This document shows, one piece after another, positions 1 through 9,962 of a stretch of DNA of 64,000 nt; position 1 is the stretch's first letter, and each line of letters begins with the position of its first letter. Location of the stretch: NCBI RefSeq assembly GCF_036227225.1, contig NZ_CP109444.1, positions 7,111,501-7,175,500 of the forward strand, given 5' to 3'. The translations under genes were made by a program, and so were the position numbers. The notes below the pieces were generated by a model that ran no database searches, was not told where the DNA came from, and worked only from the letters and a program-made list of their open reading frames with translations. This DNA comes from Streptomyces sp. NBC_01478 (GTDB taxonomy: Bacteria > Actinomycetota > Actinomycetes > Streptomycetales > Streptomycetaceae).

Positions 1-375
1 CCCCTCTTCACCCGCGACACCGCCCGCCCCGAGGGCGGCGGCCGGGCCGCCCCGGGCGACGCCCCGGCCCCGGCCCGCCAGTGGCCGATCCTCGCCGTCC
101 TCGGCACGGTCGGCCTCGGCCTGCTCCTGACCGCCTTCGACGTCTTCCGCTACGGCACGCTCCTGATCGGCGCCGCGCTGCTGGCCGGCGCCGTCCTGCG
201 CTGGGTCATGCCGGGCGTCGGCATGCTCGCCGTCCGCTCCCGCTTCACCGACATCGTCACCTACGGCGTGCTCGGCCTCGCGATCGTCCTGCTGGCGCTG
301 ATGGCGCAGCCGAAGCCGTGGCTGACGATCCCGTTCCTGAAGGACACGCTGCACTACACGGTCAACAGCAACTAG
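1..375 (+). CDS. DUF3017 membrane protein, C-terminal part
   Basis: The reading frame is open from the first base to a TAG at 373-375, giving the last 124 residues; the start lies before the window. After a short charged stretch there are three hydrophobic segments (near residues 28-46, 53-70 and 82-101), as expected for the small DUF3017 integral membrane proteins. In Streptomyces such a gene usually sits between folD and mdh, and mdh does follow here after two regulators. Function is unknown. The family call rests on topology and position rather than on a recognisable active site. Confidence 0.7.
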   Translation, partial: PLFTRDTARPEGGGRAAPGDAPAPARQWPILAVLGTVGLGLLLTAFDVFRYGTLLIGAALLAGAVLRWVMPGVGMLAVRSRFTDIVTYGVLGLAIVLLALMAQPKPWLTIPFLKDTLHYTVNSN

Positions 376-404
376 CGCCCGGCGCCCCGCAGTTCGTGAC
401 ACAC

Positions 405-448
405 GACGGCGGCCCGTCCTCTCCCCCGAGCAAGGACGCGCCGCCGTC
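405..448 (+). terminator. Probable terminator after the DUF3017 gene
   Basis: Positions 405-420 and 433-448 form a 16-bp inverted repeat with one mismatch and a 12-nt loop, starting 30 bp after the DUF3017 stop. There is no T-run behind it, which is common in Streptomyces terminators. The rest of 376-650 holds no gene that I can see. Confidence 0.55.
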
Positions 449-650
449 TGCGTTCACTGTGCCGACGTGTGAGCGCGCTGTTCAACGGCTGTCGGCGCGC
501 TGTGGCAGGGAGGTGACCGTTTCGCTACGCGGTCCGCACCGCGTGGCGACGAGGGAACCGTTCCCCTTCCGATGTCGTCATTTTGCTCGGAGCGGGCATA
601 TGGGGACGCCGGGGATACCGGCGAGGTACCGAGGGCGTCGGGGAGGTGCG

Positions 651-1124
651 ATGGGCGGCTGGCAGCCGCTGCCGGACGAACTCCCGGCGGAGGTACGGCA
701 CTTCGTGGAGCAGTTGCGCCTCCTCAAGGACCGCACCGGGCTGAGCCTGGTGGCGCTCGGCGCGCGCACCGCGTACAGCAAGTCCTCCTGGCACCGCTAT
801 CTCAACGCCACCCAGCCCCCGCCCCGGCAGGCCGTCGTCGCCCTGTGCCGGGTGGCCGGTGTCGACGCCGAACGCATCGGTGTGCGCTGGGAGTTGGCGG
901 TCCAGGCCTGGCCCCGCCCGGAGCCGGTCCCGGCGCGGGCGGAGGGTGAGGGCGAAGGCCGGGACGAGTACCGGGACGACCCGACCCTGCCCTGGTGGGA
1001 CACGCCGCCCGGGGAGCCGGAGCGGGGGCCCGGTGGACTACTGCTCCGGTATGCGGTGGCGCTGTTGCTCTTCCTCCTTCTCGTGGCTGTCGCGGGAGTC
1101 GTGACCCTTGTGTCGACGCATTGA
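651..1124 (+). CDS. HTH protein with C-terminal membrane anchor (first of a tandem pair)
   Basis: A 157-residue protein. Residues 1-80 form an XRE-like helix-turn-helix unit (LPDEL, then a VEQLRLLKDRTGLSL core and the SSWHRYLN recognition region). An acidic linker and a hydrophobic helix near residues 127-152 follow, ending 5 residues later. This looks like a membrane-tethered DNA-binding protein with no external domain. The start ATG has GGGAGG at 641-646. The N-terminal half is clearly paralogous to the next gene (shared LPDEL, DR-GLS, SW-RYLN). The targets and signal are unknown. Confidence 0.7.
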   Translation: MGGWQPLPDELPAEVRHFVEQLRLLKDRTGLSLVALGARTAYSKSSWHRYLNATQPPPRQAVVALCRVAGVDAERIGVRWELAVQAWPRPEPVPARAEGEGEGRDEYRDDPTLPWWDTPPGEPERGPGGLLLRYAVALLLFLLLVAVAGVVTLVSTH

Positions 1125-1200
1125 CACGATTGCTTGTGCGCGGCGGACCCGGCCAACAACCGCGCTAGCGTGGACAATTCAGGGCAGAAGGGGGGAAGTA

Positions 1201-2133
1201 ATGCCTCGTTGGAGGGCCTTGCCGGATGAACTCGATCCGCAGGTCAGGGAGTTCGCGGGCCAGTTGCGCAGGCTCGTGGACCGCAGCGGCCTGAGCATCG
1301 CGGTGCTGGCCGACCGCACGGGCTACGGCAAGACGTCCTGGGACCGCTACCTCAACGGCCGGCTCCTCGCGCCGAAGGGTGCGGTCATCGCCCTCGCCGA
1401 GGTCACCGGCACCAGCCCCGTCCATCTGACCACGATGTGGGAGCTCGCCGAACGCGCCTGGAGCCGCTCGGAGTTGCGGCACGACACGACCATGGAGGCG
1501 CTGCGGATCTCCCAGGCGCGCGACGCGCTGGGGGAGGGGCAGGGCAGCGGCTCGGTGCCGCCGCGGCCGACGGCGCCCGACAGCGACGTACGGGAAAGTG
1601 CTGCTCGGCCCTCCCCGCCCGGGGGCAGGCGGCGGGTGCTGATGGTCGGTGCCGGGGTCGTCGGGGTGCTGGTGGTGATCGCGGCCGTGTTCCTGTTCAT
1701 CGGCAACGGCGGCAGCGGCGGCGGGGGCAGGAAGGCCGGGGCCGCGCACGCCTCGGTCTCGCCGTCCGTGAGCACGAACCCCGAGCCGCCGGCCGGAGTG
1801 AAGTGCGTGGGCGCCGGCTGCACCGGCAAGGACGCCGAGGCGACGGGGTGCGCCACGGACGCGGGCGCGGTGACGACCGCCAGGACCGCGACCGTCGGCA
1901 CGACCGTCGTCGAGGTCCGCTACAGCAAGACCTGCGCCGCCGCCTGGGGCCGTGTCACCGCCGGTGTCCCGGGGGACTCCGTCCGGGTGAGCGCGGGGAC
2001 CGTCACGGAGACCGACAGCATCACGGCGACCGGTGACGCCATCGCCTACACCCCGATGGTGGCCGTGCAGGACGCCGCTGAGGCGAAGGCCTGCGTGACG
2101 CTGGCCTCGGGACAGAAGGGGTGCACCACCTAG
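1201..2133 (+). CDS. HTH-transmembrane-DUF2690 regulator (second of a tandem pair)
   Basis: A 310-residue protein. An XRE-like helix-turn-helix occupies residues 1-80 (LPDELDPQVREF, then the TSWDRYLNG region). A Gly/Pro-rich linker follows, then one transmembrane helix near residues 145-165 and an outer domain with paired cysteines (CVGAGC, GCATDAG, YSKTC), characteristic of DUF2690. The layout suggests a one-component regulator with an extracytoplasmic sensor. The start ATG at 1201 has a strong AGAAGGGGGGAAG ribosome site just upstream. It lies 76 bp after its shorter paralogue. No ligand is evident. Confidence 0.75.
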   Translation: MPRWRALPDELDPQVREFAGQLRRLVDRSGLSIAVLADRTGYGKTSWDRYLNGRLLAPKGAVIALAEVTGTSPVHLTTMWELAERAWSRSELRHDTTMEALRISQARDALGEGQGSGSVPPRPTAPDSDVRESAARPSPPGGRRRVLMVGAGVVGVLVVIAAVFLFIGNGGSGGGGRKAGAAHASVSPSVSTNPEPPAGVKCVGAGCTGKDAEATGCATDAGAVTTARTATVGTTVVEVRYSKTCAAAWGRVTAGVPGDSVRVSAGTVTETDSITATGDAIAYTPMVAVQDAAEAKACVTLASGQKGCTT

Positions 2134-2241
2134 GGCGCGCATCGCGTTTGTGCGGATTTGGTGAACGTGGGGAATGGCCGCCCCGGATCCGGGAAGGCGA
2201 TTCATACCCCCACGGGAGTCCGGACCCCCGGTACCCCCCAC

Positions 2242-2287
2242 GGCGGTCGTCCGGTGTTCCTCTCCCGAGCCGGACGGCCGCCTTTTT
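2242..2287 (+). terminator. Rho-independent terminator after the HTH-DUF2690 gene
   Basis: A 13-bp stem (2242-2254 with 2270-2282, one G-U pair) and a 15-nt loop are followed directly by TTTTT at 2283-2287. This separates the regulator genes from mdh. Confidence 0.75.
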
Positions 2288-2355
2288 CGTGTCCTGACGC
2301 GGGCGCTGTGGGGTGGGCCACACGGACCCGGCAGTCCGCGATCCCGGATGCGCGA

Positions 2356-3449
<1,094 letters not shown>

Positions 3450-3471
3450 CGTTCCGTTTCCGACGTTTCCC

Positions 3472-3510
3472 GAAGGTCCCCGGTAGCCGATAAGGCGGCC
3501 GGGGACCTTC
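3472..3510. terminator. Bidirectional terminator between mdh and the convergent conflict cassette
   Basis: Perfect 12-bp inverted repeats at 3472-3483 and 3499-3510 (GAAGGTCCCCGG and its complement) with a 15-nt loop lie between two convergent genes, 22 bp from each stop codon. Confidence 0.75.
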
Positions 3511-3532
3511 GTCGTGCCGTGGGTCAGGCGGG

Positions 3533-6500
3533 TCAGGGTCGGACGACCAGCTCCGCGAGGTGCAGCAAGGCGTTCGTCGTCGCCACCCGCAACTGGTCCA
3601 GCTCCCAGCGCGTCGTGCGCAGCGCGCTGTCGAAGGGCACGCGCACGATCCGGTTCGGGCGGATGCCCAGCCGCCGGACGAAGCCCGCGTGCTGGAGCCC
3701 CGTGCCGGTGGGGCTGCCGGCGGGCTGGGTGGTCACGAGGATCGCCTCGTTGGCCAAGTGGCCGCGGCCTCGCTCCCGTACCGCGCCGAGCATGCGCGCG
3801 GCCCCGTCGAGGAACCAGTCGGCGGTGCCGGAGCACAGGATCAGTTGGTCCGTGTGGTCCAGGACCACCTCCGCCGACCTGTCCAGGTTCTGCGGCGACC
3901 AGTCGGTGAGCACGAACGCGTAGTAGGGCGCGGTGTGTTCCAGCGCGCGCGAGTACTCCTGCGCGTGCAGGGGGTTCGGGCCGTAGCGGCCCGAGCGGTG
4001 GGCGACCACGTCGAGGCCGGACGCGAGCGGTGTGGCCAGCGCGCGCACGGCGTCGTAGGACGGGTGGGGCGGCAGGTCGGCGAGGTCGCGCACGGTGCCC
4101 GGGTTGCGGTCGCCGAGGAACTCGTCGAGCGCGCCCTCCGACGGGGCGCCGTCGAGGGCCAGTACGGGCTCGCCCCGCACCGTCGCGAGCAGGGAGCCCA
4201 GCGCGACCGTCGTCGTGGACCGCCCGCTGTGGTGATAGGCACCGAGCAGGGTCAGCCGCCTGCTGTACGGCAGCGGAACCCGCAGCCGCTCCAGGCGCGC
4301 CGCCATCTCCCGGCGGCCCGAGCCGAAGCGGGGCAGCCGCAGAGGCGGCGGTCCGGCGCGGTCCCCGGCCGCCCGGGGCACGGTGAGCGGAACCGGGGCC
4401 GCCGGGCGTGTGCCCCCGCCGGTCCGTACGGCGGCGGTCTGCGGGCCGGGGGTCCGGTGCTGGGCGATGTAGCGGGCCAGCAGGTCGGCGATCTCGCTCG
4501 CCGTCGGCCGCTGTCCGGGATCGGCGTCGAGGCAGCGCAGCACCAGTTTCCGCAGGGACTCCCAGGTGCCGCCCTGCCACAGATGCATGCCTTCGGACAG
4601 GCCCGCCAGGCGCAACCCGGCCTTGGTGCTGATGAGTTGGAGCAGTCCGCCCAGCGAGCGGATGTTGTCCGCCGCCGTCGGGGCCGGGCCGGGGCCCAGA
4701 TGACGTCCGTCGACGGCGCAGTCCGAGAGCCCGCCGAGGACCACGGTGCGGCGCAGCACGTAGACGCCGTCGGCGTTGAGATCCGCCAGGACCAGACCCG
4801 AGGCGTGGCACAGGGCGAGCGCGCTGGCCAGGTGATAGGCGACGAGGAGCCCGCGCAGCGTGTCGAAGGGGGCGGACCGCGACCGGATCGCCTCGTTGAC
4901 GAAGTCGACGAGCTGCGGCGGCCGGGCGAGCGGCGCCTCGCTGTCCGAGATCAGCGCCATCGCGATCCACGGCGGGGAGTCCTCGAACCCGGTGCCGAGC
5001 AGCGCGGGCGCGTACGGCCCCTGGAGCCGGGCCAGCGCCTCCGCCTCCACCTCCAGCAAGCGGGAGTTGGTGGCGGGCAGGTCCGGCCGCGGCACCCGCA
5101 GCACGGCTTCCGCGCCGTCCGTGGTGACGGCCCGGTAGAGCACCGTACGGCGGCCCCGGCGTCGTCCGCGCAGTTCGTACGGGCCGAGCCGGACGGGGTC
5201 CTCGGTGGTCAGCGGCCCCCAGTCGTCGGCCGGCCCGGCGTCGACGAGCCGCTCCTGCAGAGCCGGCGGTATCTGGGACGTGCGGTCGAAGGACACTCCG
5301 AACCGCGCGAGCAGCCGGCGTTCCACACTCGTGAACGGCTGGTGCGAGGTGGGCAGTTGGGCCGAGCCGTCCGGGTGGGCCAGCCAGGCGGGGAAGTCCG
5401 GGGAATTTCCGGCCAGTTCACTCAGGCGGTGGCCGATCAGCCGCCCGGTGCGCAGGAGTTCGGCCTGCGGCACCGCGTCCAGCAGCACCGCCTTGGACTC
5501 CTCCGAGAAGTCGAACACGCGGTGCTTGGCGGGCAGCGGACCCGGTACCGGTGCCGGATGCGGGCGGACCAGACCGCCGAGGAACACCTCCGCCAGATGC
5601 GAGGGCCGCGCCGCCAGCACCTCCCGCTGCACCAGCCGCATCACCGGCACCGACAGCGGGGACACGGCCGCGAGATGGGCGGCGAGCCGGTACGCCTCCG
5701 GAGTGGCCGCGTCCCGGAAGTGCTGGGCGCTGCCCACATCGCGCGAGGCGGCGACGGCGCCCTGCCGGCCGGGGCGGGTCAGCAGCGGCAGTTCCGCGGA
5801 GGTGCCGGGGGACGCGAGCAGATGCGCCCAGGCCCGCAGCGACACCGCCGTCGGCTCCAGCACCGCCACCGGCAGGCCGTCGAACGCGCCCAGGCCCGGC
5901 GGCAGTACCGGGTCGGAGATCTCCCAGGACGTGTTGGCGCCGCCGATCCGCCGGGTGGTGATCTGCCAGTGCTCGGCGGCGATGCCGGACGCCTCCCACA
6001 TCTCGGGCGGCAGGGTGTGCAGCACCGCGACCGGACCGTGCGCCGCCCGCGCGGCGAGCAGGGCGTGCATCGGGCCGGCCCGCCAGGCGGCGCCCATGCC
6101 GTCGCTGACGACGAGGAGGAGGGTGCGGCCCGAGGGATCGTTGACGGTGCTCAGCGGCAGCTCGGGGCTGTCGGGCCGGAACGGGCCCGCGTGCAGACGC
6201 GGCCGGCGTCCGCGCGTGTCGAGGCCGAGGACCCGGGTGGAGGCGAACGCGCCCAGGCGTTCCAGCAGGACCCTCAGCTCGGCGCCGAGCCGGTGCCACA
6301 GCAGCATGGACAGGCCGTCGTCGACGAGCAGCACCAGATGCAGCCAGCGCTCCCGCACCGGGCGCTGCACCACGTCGGGCAGCCCGGTCTCGGCGAACTG
6401 GGTGGCGGTGCGCTCCTCGTCGATCTCCAGGCGGTGCCGGCTGTCCAGACGGCGCCTGAGCGGACGTAGCGCCCGGCTGACGGCCAGTTCGTCGCCGAGC

Positions 6501-6862
6501 GCCTTGCCCTCGGGCACCCGGACCGGCATGGCCCTGCGCGGTTCCGGTCCGGCCGGCCCGGACCGCGGGGCCGGGGTCTGGCGGGCGGCCGCGTACAGGG
6601 TCGGCGGGATGAGGTCCGGCAGGTCCGGGTCGTCGGGGTCGGGCGGCTGCCCGTCGGCGGGCAGGTCCGGCGCGGGGGCGGGCGGCGGGGCGGGGTGCCG
6701 GTCGGCGGACGGTTCGGGGCGCAGCGGCGCGTCCTCGCCCACGGGCAGCCTGCGGGCCAGCCACAGCACGTCGAGGATCTGGTCGGCGTCCAGGTCGTGG
6801 CCGCAGGCCGCCAGGACCCGCAGCGCCTCGCCGAACCGCTCCTCGCCGCCCGCCACGGTCAC
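3533..6862 (-). CDS. SAV_2336-N / vWA-like / protein-kinase-like / MinD-like fusion protein
   Basis: A 1109-residue protein, the last gene of the four-gene cassette. In order: a helical N-terminal domain (residues 1-42) resembling SAV_2336 N-terminal regions; a Pro-rich linker; a vWA-like domain from about residue 170 (LVLLVDDGLSM, a degenerate MIDAS, then LLLVVSDGMG); a region typical of this family (SVPVMRLVQREVL, RPSHLAEVFLGGLVR); a protein-kinase-like domain at about 555-800; and a MinD/ParA-like domain at about 866-1109. The kinase part seems inactive: the catalytic loop reads LADLNADGVYVL, no DFG is seen, and the beta-3 lysine appears replaced. The P-loop is also atypical (SGRSTTT, no GK). 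GTG 6862 overlaps the AAA+ stop by 4 nt. A frame opening earlier, at 7726, is a shadow inside the AAA+ gene. Confidence 0.8.
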   Translation of the reverse strand: MTVAGGEERFGEALRVLAACGHDLDADQILDVLWLARRLPVGEDAPLRPEPSADRHPAPPPAPAPDLPADGQPPDPDDPDLPDLIPPTLYAAARQTPAPRSGPAGPEPRRAMPVRVPEGKALGDELAVSRALRPLRRRLDSRHRLEIDEERTATQFAETGLPDVVQRPVRERWLHLVLLVDDGLSMLLWHRLGAELRVLLERLGAFASTRVLGLDTRGRRPRLHAGPFRPDSPELPLSTVNDPSGRTLLLVVSDGMGAAWRAGPMHALLAARAAHGPVAVLHTLPPEMWEASGIAAEHWQITTRRIGGANTSWEISDPVLPPGLGAFDGLPVAVLEPTAVSLRAWAHLLASPGTSAELPLLTRPGRQGAVAASRDVGSAQHFRDAATPEAYRLAAHLAAVSPLSVPVMRLVQREVLAARPSHLAEVFLGGLVRPHPAPVPGPLPAKHRVFDFSEESKAVLLDAVPQAELLRTGRLIGHRLSELAGNSPDFPAWLAHPDGSAQLPTSHQPFTSVERRLLARFGVSFDRTSQIPPALQERLVDAGPADDWGPLTTEDPVRLGPYELRGRRRGRRTVLYRAVTTDGAEAVLRVPRPDLPATNSRLLEVEAEALARLQGPYAPALLGTGFEDSPPWIAMALISDSEAPLARPPQLVDFVNEAIRSRSAPFDTLRGLLVAYHLASALALCHASGLVLADLNADGVYVLRRTVVLGGLSDCAVDGRHLGPGPAPTAADNIRSLGGLLQLISTKAGLRLAGLSEGMHLWQGGTWESLRKLVLRCLDADPGQRPTASEIADLLARYIAQHRTPGPQTAAVRTGGGTRPAAPVPLTVPRAAGDRAGPPPLRLPRFGSGRREMAARLERLRVPLPYSRRLTLLGAYHHSGRSTTTVALGSLLATVRGEPVLALDGAPSEGALDEFLGDRNPGTVRDLADLPPHPSYDAVRALATPLASGLDVVAHRSGRYGPNPLHAQEYSRALEHTAPYYAFVLTDWSPQNLDRSAEVVLDHTDQLILCSGTADWFLDGAARMLGAVRERGRGHLANEAILVTTQPAGSPTGTGLQHAGFVRRLGIRPNRIVRVPFDSALRTTRWELDQLRVATTNALLHLAELVVRP

Positions 6863-7809
6863 ATCGCCCCGGTCAACTGGTGCAGTACGGCGTCGAGCAG
6901 CCCCTCCGCGTTCAGGTCGACGCCGCCGGTGCGCAGGAACACCGCGTTGAGCAGTTGGTCGGTGGCGAGTTCGCCCGGGGCACGGCGGCGCAGGAACGCG
7001 TCGATCAGGTCGTCCGCCGCGCGCAGCGCCTCCTCTCCCAGGTGCGCCTCGACGATGGCCCGCAGCCGCTCCTTGTCCGGCACCGGCAACTGGAGCCGGA
7101 TGCAGCGGCGCAGGAACGCGGGCGGGAAGTCCCGCTCGCCGTTGCTGGTGATGACGACGACCGGGAACTCCGCGCACTGGACGAGCCCTTGGTGCACCTG
7201 GACGGTGCCCCCGTGGTCGTAGGTCTGCACCTCGACGTCGGCCATGTCCTCGGGCAGCCGGGTCAGTTCCGGGATGTCGAAGACGCCGTCCTCGAAGACG
7301 GTGAGCAGGTCGTTGGGCAGGTCGACGTCGCCCTTGTCCATCTCGTCGACGAGCAGACAGCGCGGGGTGGCCGACGGCACCAGCGCGGTGCCGAGCGGGC
7401 CGAGCCGGACGAACGTGCCGATGGACGGCTCCCGTTCGCCCGCGTCCCGGCTGAGCGTCGTCTCGCGCAGCCTGCCGATCGCGTCGTACTGGTAGAGGGC
7501 GTCCTTGACGGTGGAGCGGCTGTTGACCGGCCAGCGCAGCAGCTCGCCCAGCCGCAGCTCGTGCGCGACGGCGCGGGCCAGCGACGACTTGCCGGTGCCG
7601 GCCGGTCCGGTGACCAGCAGCGGACGGCGCAGGTGCAGCGCGGCGTTGACGACGTCCGCGTGCTGCCGCTCGATGAGGTACGGCAGTTCGGGGCGCAGCG
7701 CCGGCACCGGTGTGAAGCGGCGCCACGGCGGGGCGGACGGCAGCGCGACGGCCCTGGGGACGCCGTCGCCGCGGAAGAGGCGCCAGTCCGCCTCGGGGGC
7801 CGATGTCAT
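6859..7809 (-). CDS. MoxR-type AAA+ ATPase
   Basis: A 316-residue ATPase. It has Walker A GPAGTGKSS near residue 70, Walker B CLLVDEMDKGDVDLPNDLL near residue 153, and a sensor-1-like VVVITSNGERDFPPAFLRRC region. This is the MoxR/RavA pattern of ATPases that remodel partner proteins, usually with vWA proteins. Here the partner is probably the vWA-like fusion encoded next. Its ATG overlaps the protease stop (ATGA, 7806-7809), and its own stop overlaps the next start (GTGA, 6859-6862), implying tight translational coupling. It belongs to the predicted vWA-MoxR-VMAP conflict class. Confidence 0.88.
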   Translation of the reverse strand: MTSAPEADWRLFRGDGVPRAVALPSAPPWRRFTPVPALRPELPYLIERQHADVVNAALHLRRPLLVTGPAGTGKSSLARAVAHELRLGELLRWPVNSRSTVKDALYQYDAIGRLRETTLSRDAGEREPSIGTFVRLGPLGTALVPSATPRCLLVDEMDKGDVDLPNDLLTVFEDGVFDIPELTRLPEDMADVEVQTYDHGGTVQVHQGLVQCAEFPVVVITSNGERDFPPAFLRRCIRLQLPVPDKERLRAIVEAHLGEEALRAADDLIDAFLRRRAPGELATDQLLNAVFLRTGGVDLNAEGLLDAVLHQLTGAM

Positions 7810-9962
7810 GCGCTCTCCTGTGGTTCGGTCAGTTGGAGCCGGGGCACGGTGCGGTCGGCGTCGGCCCAGGCGAGGACCGGCCGGCCGGGGAACTCGGGCC
7901 GGTTGGCCAGGGCGTCCGCGCGGTAACTGCGCACCCCGTCGGGCAGTTCCCGGGTGGCGACCTCCGCCATGTGCTTGACGGCGTGCGACCGCCCGTCCGC
8001 ACTGCGGTCCCACACCACCACGGGTATGCCCAGGACGAGACACGTCTGCACGATCCGGTCCCGTGCCGGACCCGGGGTCACGTCCACGGAGACGCGGACC
8101 GTGTCGAGTTGGTTGAGCAGCGTCGGATAGAGCGAGTCCGGGTCGGTGGACTCGTCGACCAGGAACGTCCGCCCCGAGTCGAGCCGGCTCCACCGGGTGC
8201 GCCAGTGGGGCAGGAACCGCCCGTGCCGGCGCAGGAGTTCGGGGCAGTGCACGACCAGCGGGAACTCCACGCCGAGCACACCGGGCACGAGTTCGCCCGG
8301 CACCCGTGCCTTCCACTCGTCGACCGGCAGATCGAGACTCTTGCGGTCCACGAGCACCTCGACCAGCGGCGGCCGGGCGTCCTTGGCGTCGGAGGTGAGG
8401 GAGGTGACGACCCGCAGCACCTCCCTGGCCGCCTCCGGCGCCGAGTACGATCCGACGCTCTCGGCCGACACCCGCCTCGGCCCGGAGCCCTCGTCGCACC
8501 AGATGCCCAGCCTGTGGCGGCCGCGCTCGGCCCGGGTCACCTCCACCAGGACCCGCCCGCGCGTGGCCCGGTCCGGTACCGAGCGGGCCCACACCTTGGC
8601 GTCCCAGCGCCGCTCGTCCAGGGCGGCCTGCGCGACGCCCAGCCGCGAGGTCACCCCGTTCGCCCACAGGCGCAGTTCCGACTGCTGGGGCTCCACAGAG
8701 AGCGCGGCGACGTACTCCATGACCCGCAGCAGCGCCGGCACCCTGGCCTCCCCGCCGGTGGAGCGGCCGTCGCCGGGGTGTGCCTCCAACTGGTCTAGCA
8801 GCGCGTCGAGATCCTCGCCGTCCGGGAAGACCGCGAGATGCGGCAGCGCGGCCCGCACCGCCTCGGCCAGCCGTCCGAGCACGGCGGGGTCCAACAGCCG
8901 CAACCGCTCGCGCAGTTCGACGTACTCCTGCGGGGTCAGCAGCTTGGCGGAGCGGACCAGACCGGCCACGGCCAGCACGCGCCGGGAGGCGCCGCCGGGT
9001 TCACGGCGCAGCACCGCGGCGAGCGCGGCCAGGGCCCGTGGATGCGCGAGCAGGAAGGAGGCGAACTCCTCGGGCGTGGGCGGCGTGACGTCGCTGCCGT
9101 ACCGGACACCGCACGCGCGGGCCAGCCGACGGCCGAACTCGACGCGTGTGTTCCCCGAGGGCAGCAGGTCCGCGACGAGGTCCGCCAGCACCCCGAACGC
9201 CGGGTCCTCGGGGTCCACGGGCTCGGGCGACAGCGCGTCCAGGGCGCCCAGCGGGCGCAGTTCGGCCTCGACGCGCTGCCAGGGGATGGCCCAACTGCGC
9301 CGGGTCATGTCCTGGGGGCTGTGCGGCAGCCGGGCTCCGGAGTCGGGGTCCCGGCCCGGCAGGAAGGCGGCGGCCACGAGGCCGACCACGGCGCGGTGGG
9401 AAGGGGACCAGAGGGGGCCGCCGCTGTAGCCGGGGCCGACGGCCATGCCGGTGGGCGCTCCGTCGAGGTAGCCGACGGGGCCGGCGAGCAGGGTGACGGT
9501 GAGGTCGGCGTACGTGGCGTCGGCGCCGCTGCCGTGCCACGCCCGCACCTTCTGGTCCCGCGTCATCGCGGTCCTGCGCGGTGGTGCGGGCATGTCGCTC
9601 GCCACCGCTTCGAGCCGCAGCACCGCCAGGTCGCCGAGCCAGGTGACGGCTCCGGCGAGCACCTTCCCGCCGTTCTCGGAGCGTGGCGGAATCCAGTGCT
9701 CGATCTGCGCGTAGTGGCGGTTGAAGCCGAGCGTCCCGTGTACCTCGACGGGGATCGCGTCCCGGTCCGGAGCACGCGACTCGAACAGGGAGCGCCCCAG
9801 CGAGTCGTTGACGACATGGGCGCAGGTGAGCACGGTGTCGGGGCCGATGACCAGGCCCGCTCCCGCGATCGTGCCGTCGTCGGTCCGCCGCACGGTCACG
9901 ACGTGGTGGGAGTTGACGGCGTGCAGGGCCGTCCCGGCCAGCAGGAACCAGCCCATGCTCAC
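7806..9962 (-). CDS. Trypsin-like serine protease fused to a VMAP-C-type domain
   Basis: A 718-residue protein. The N-terminal protease domain has all three catalytic positions: TCAHVV (His near residue 45), DLAVLRL (Asp near 111) and GPGYSGGPL (Ser near 177). There is no signal peptide, so it should be cytoplasmic. A helical middle region (about 270-460) leads to a C-terminal domain (about 470-718; LVEVLVDRKSLDLPVDEW, then FPGRPVLAWADADR) that resembles the VMAP C-terminal domain of MoxR-vWA systems. GTG 9962 is preferred because it forms a GTGA overlap with the upstream stop, like the downstream junctions; ATG 9956 is the alternative. Confidence 0.82.
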   Translation of the reverse strand: MSMGWFLLAGTALHAVNSHHVVTVRRTDDGTIAGAGLVIGPDTVLTCAHVVNDSLGRSLFESRAPDRDAIPVEVHGTLGFNRHYAQIEHWIPPRSENGGKVLAGAVTWLGDLAVLRLEAVASDMPAPPRRTAMTRDQKVRAWHGSGADATYADLTVTLLAGPVGYLDGAPTGMAVGPGYSGGPLWSPSHRAVVGLVAAAFLPGRDPDSGARLPHSPQDMTRRSWAIPWQRVEAELRPLGALDALSPEPVDPEDPAFGVLADLVADLLPSGNTRVEFGRRLARACGVRYGSDVTPPTPEEFASFLLAHPRALAALAAVLRREPGGASRRVLAVAGLVRSAKLLTPQEYVELRERLRLLDPAVLGRLAEAVRAALPHLAVFPDGEDLDALLDQLEAHPGDGRSTGGEARVPALLRVMEYVAALSVEPQQSELRLWANGVTSRLGVAQAALDERRWDAKVWARSVPDRATRGRVLVEVTRAERGRHRLGIWCDEGSGPRRVSAESVGSYSAPEAAREVLRVVTSLTSDAKDARPPLVEVLVDRKSLDLPVDEWKARVPGELVPGVLGVEFPLVVHCPELLRRHGRFLPHWRTRWSRLDSGRTFLVDESTDPDSLYPTLLNQLDTVRVSVDVTPGPARDRIVQTCLVLGIPVVVWDRSADGRSHAVKHMAEVATRELPDGVRSYRADALANRPEFPGRPVLAWADADRTVPRLQLTEPQESA

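Noticed and set aside
1121..1126. TTGACA as a -35 box for the second HTH gene
   Set aside because: Perfect hexamer, but no -10-like sequence at a suitable distance.
3560..6469. Long open frame on the plus strand (969 codons) opposite the vWA-kinase-MinD fusion
   Set aside because: It is rich in Arg, Gly and Pro without any motif, and is antisense to a frame with recognisable domains. It is a GC-driven shadow.
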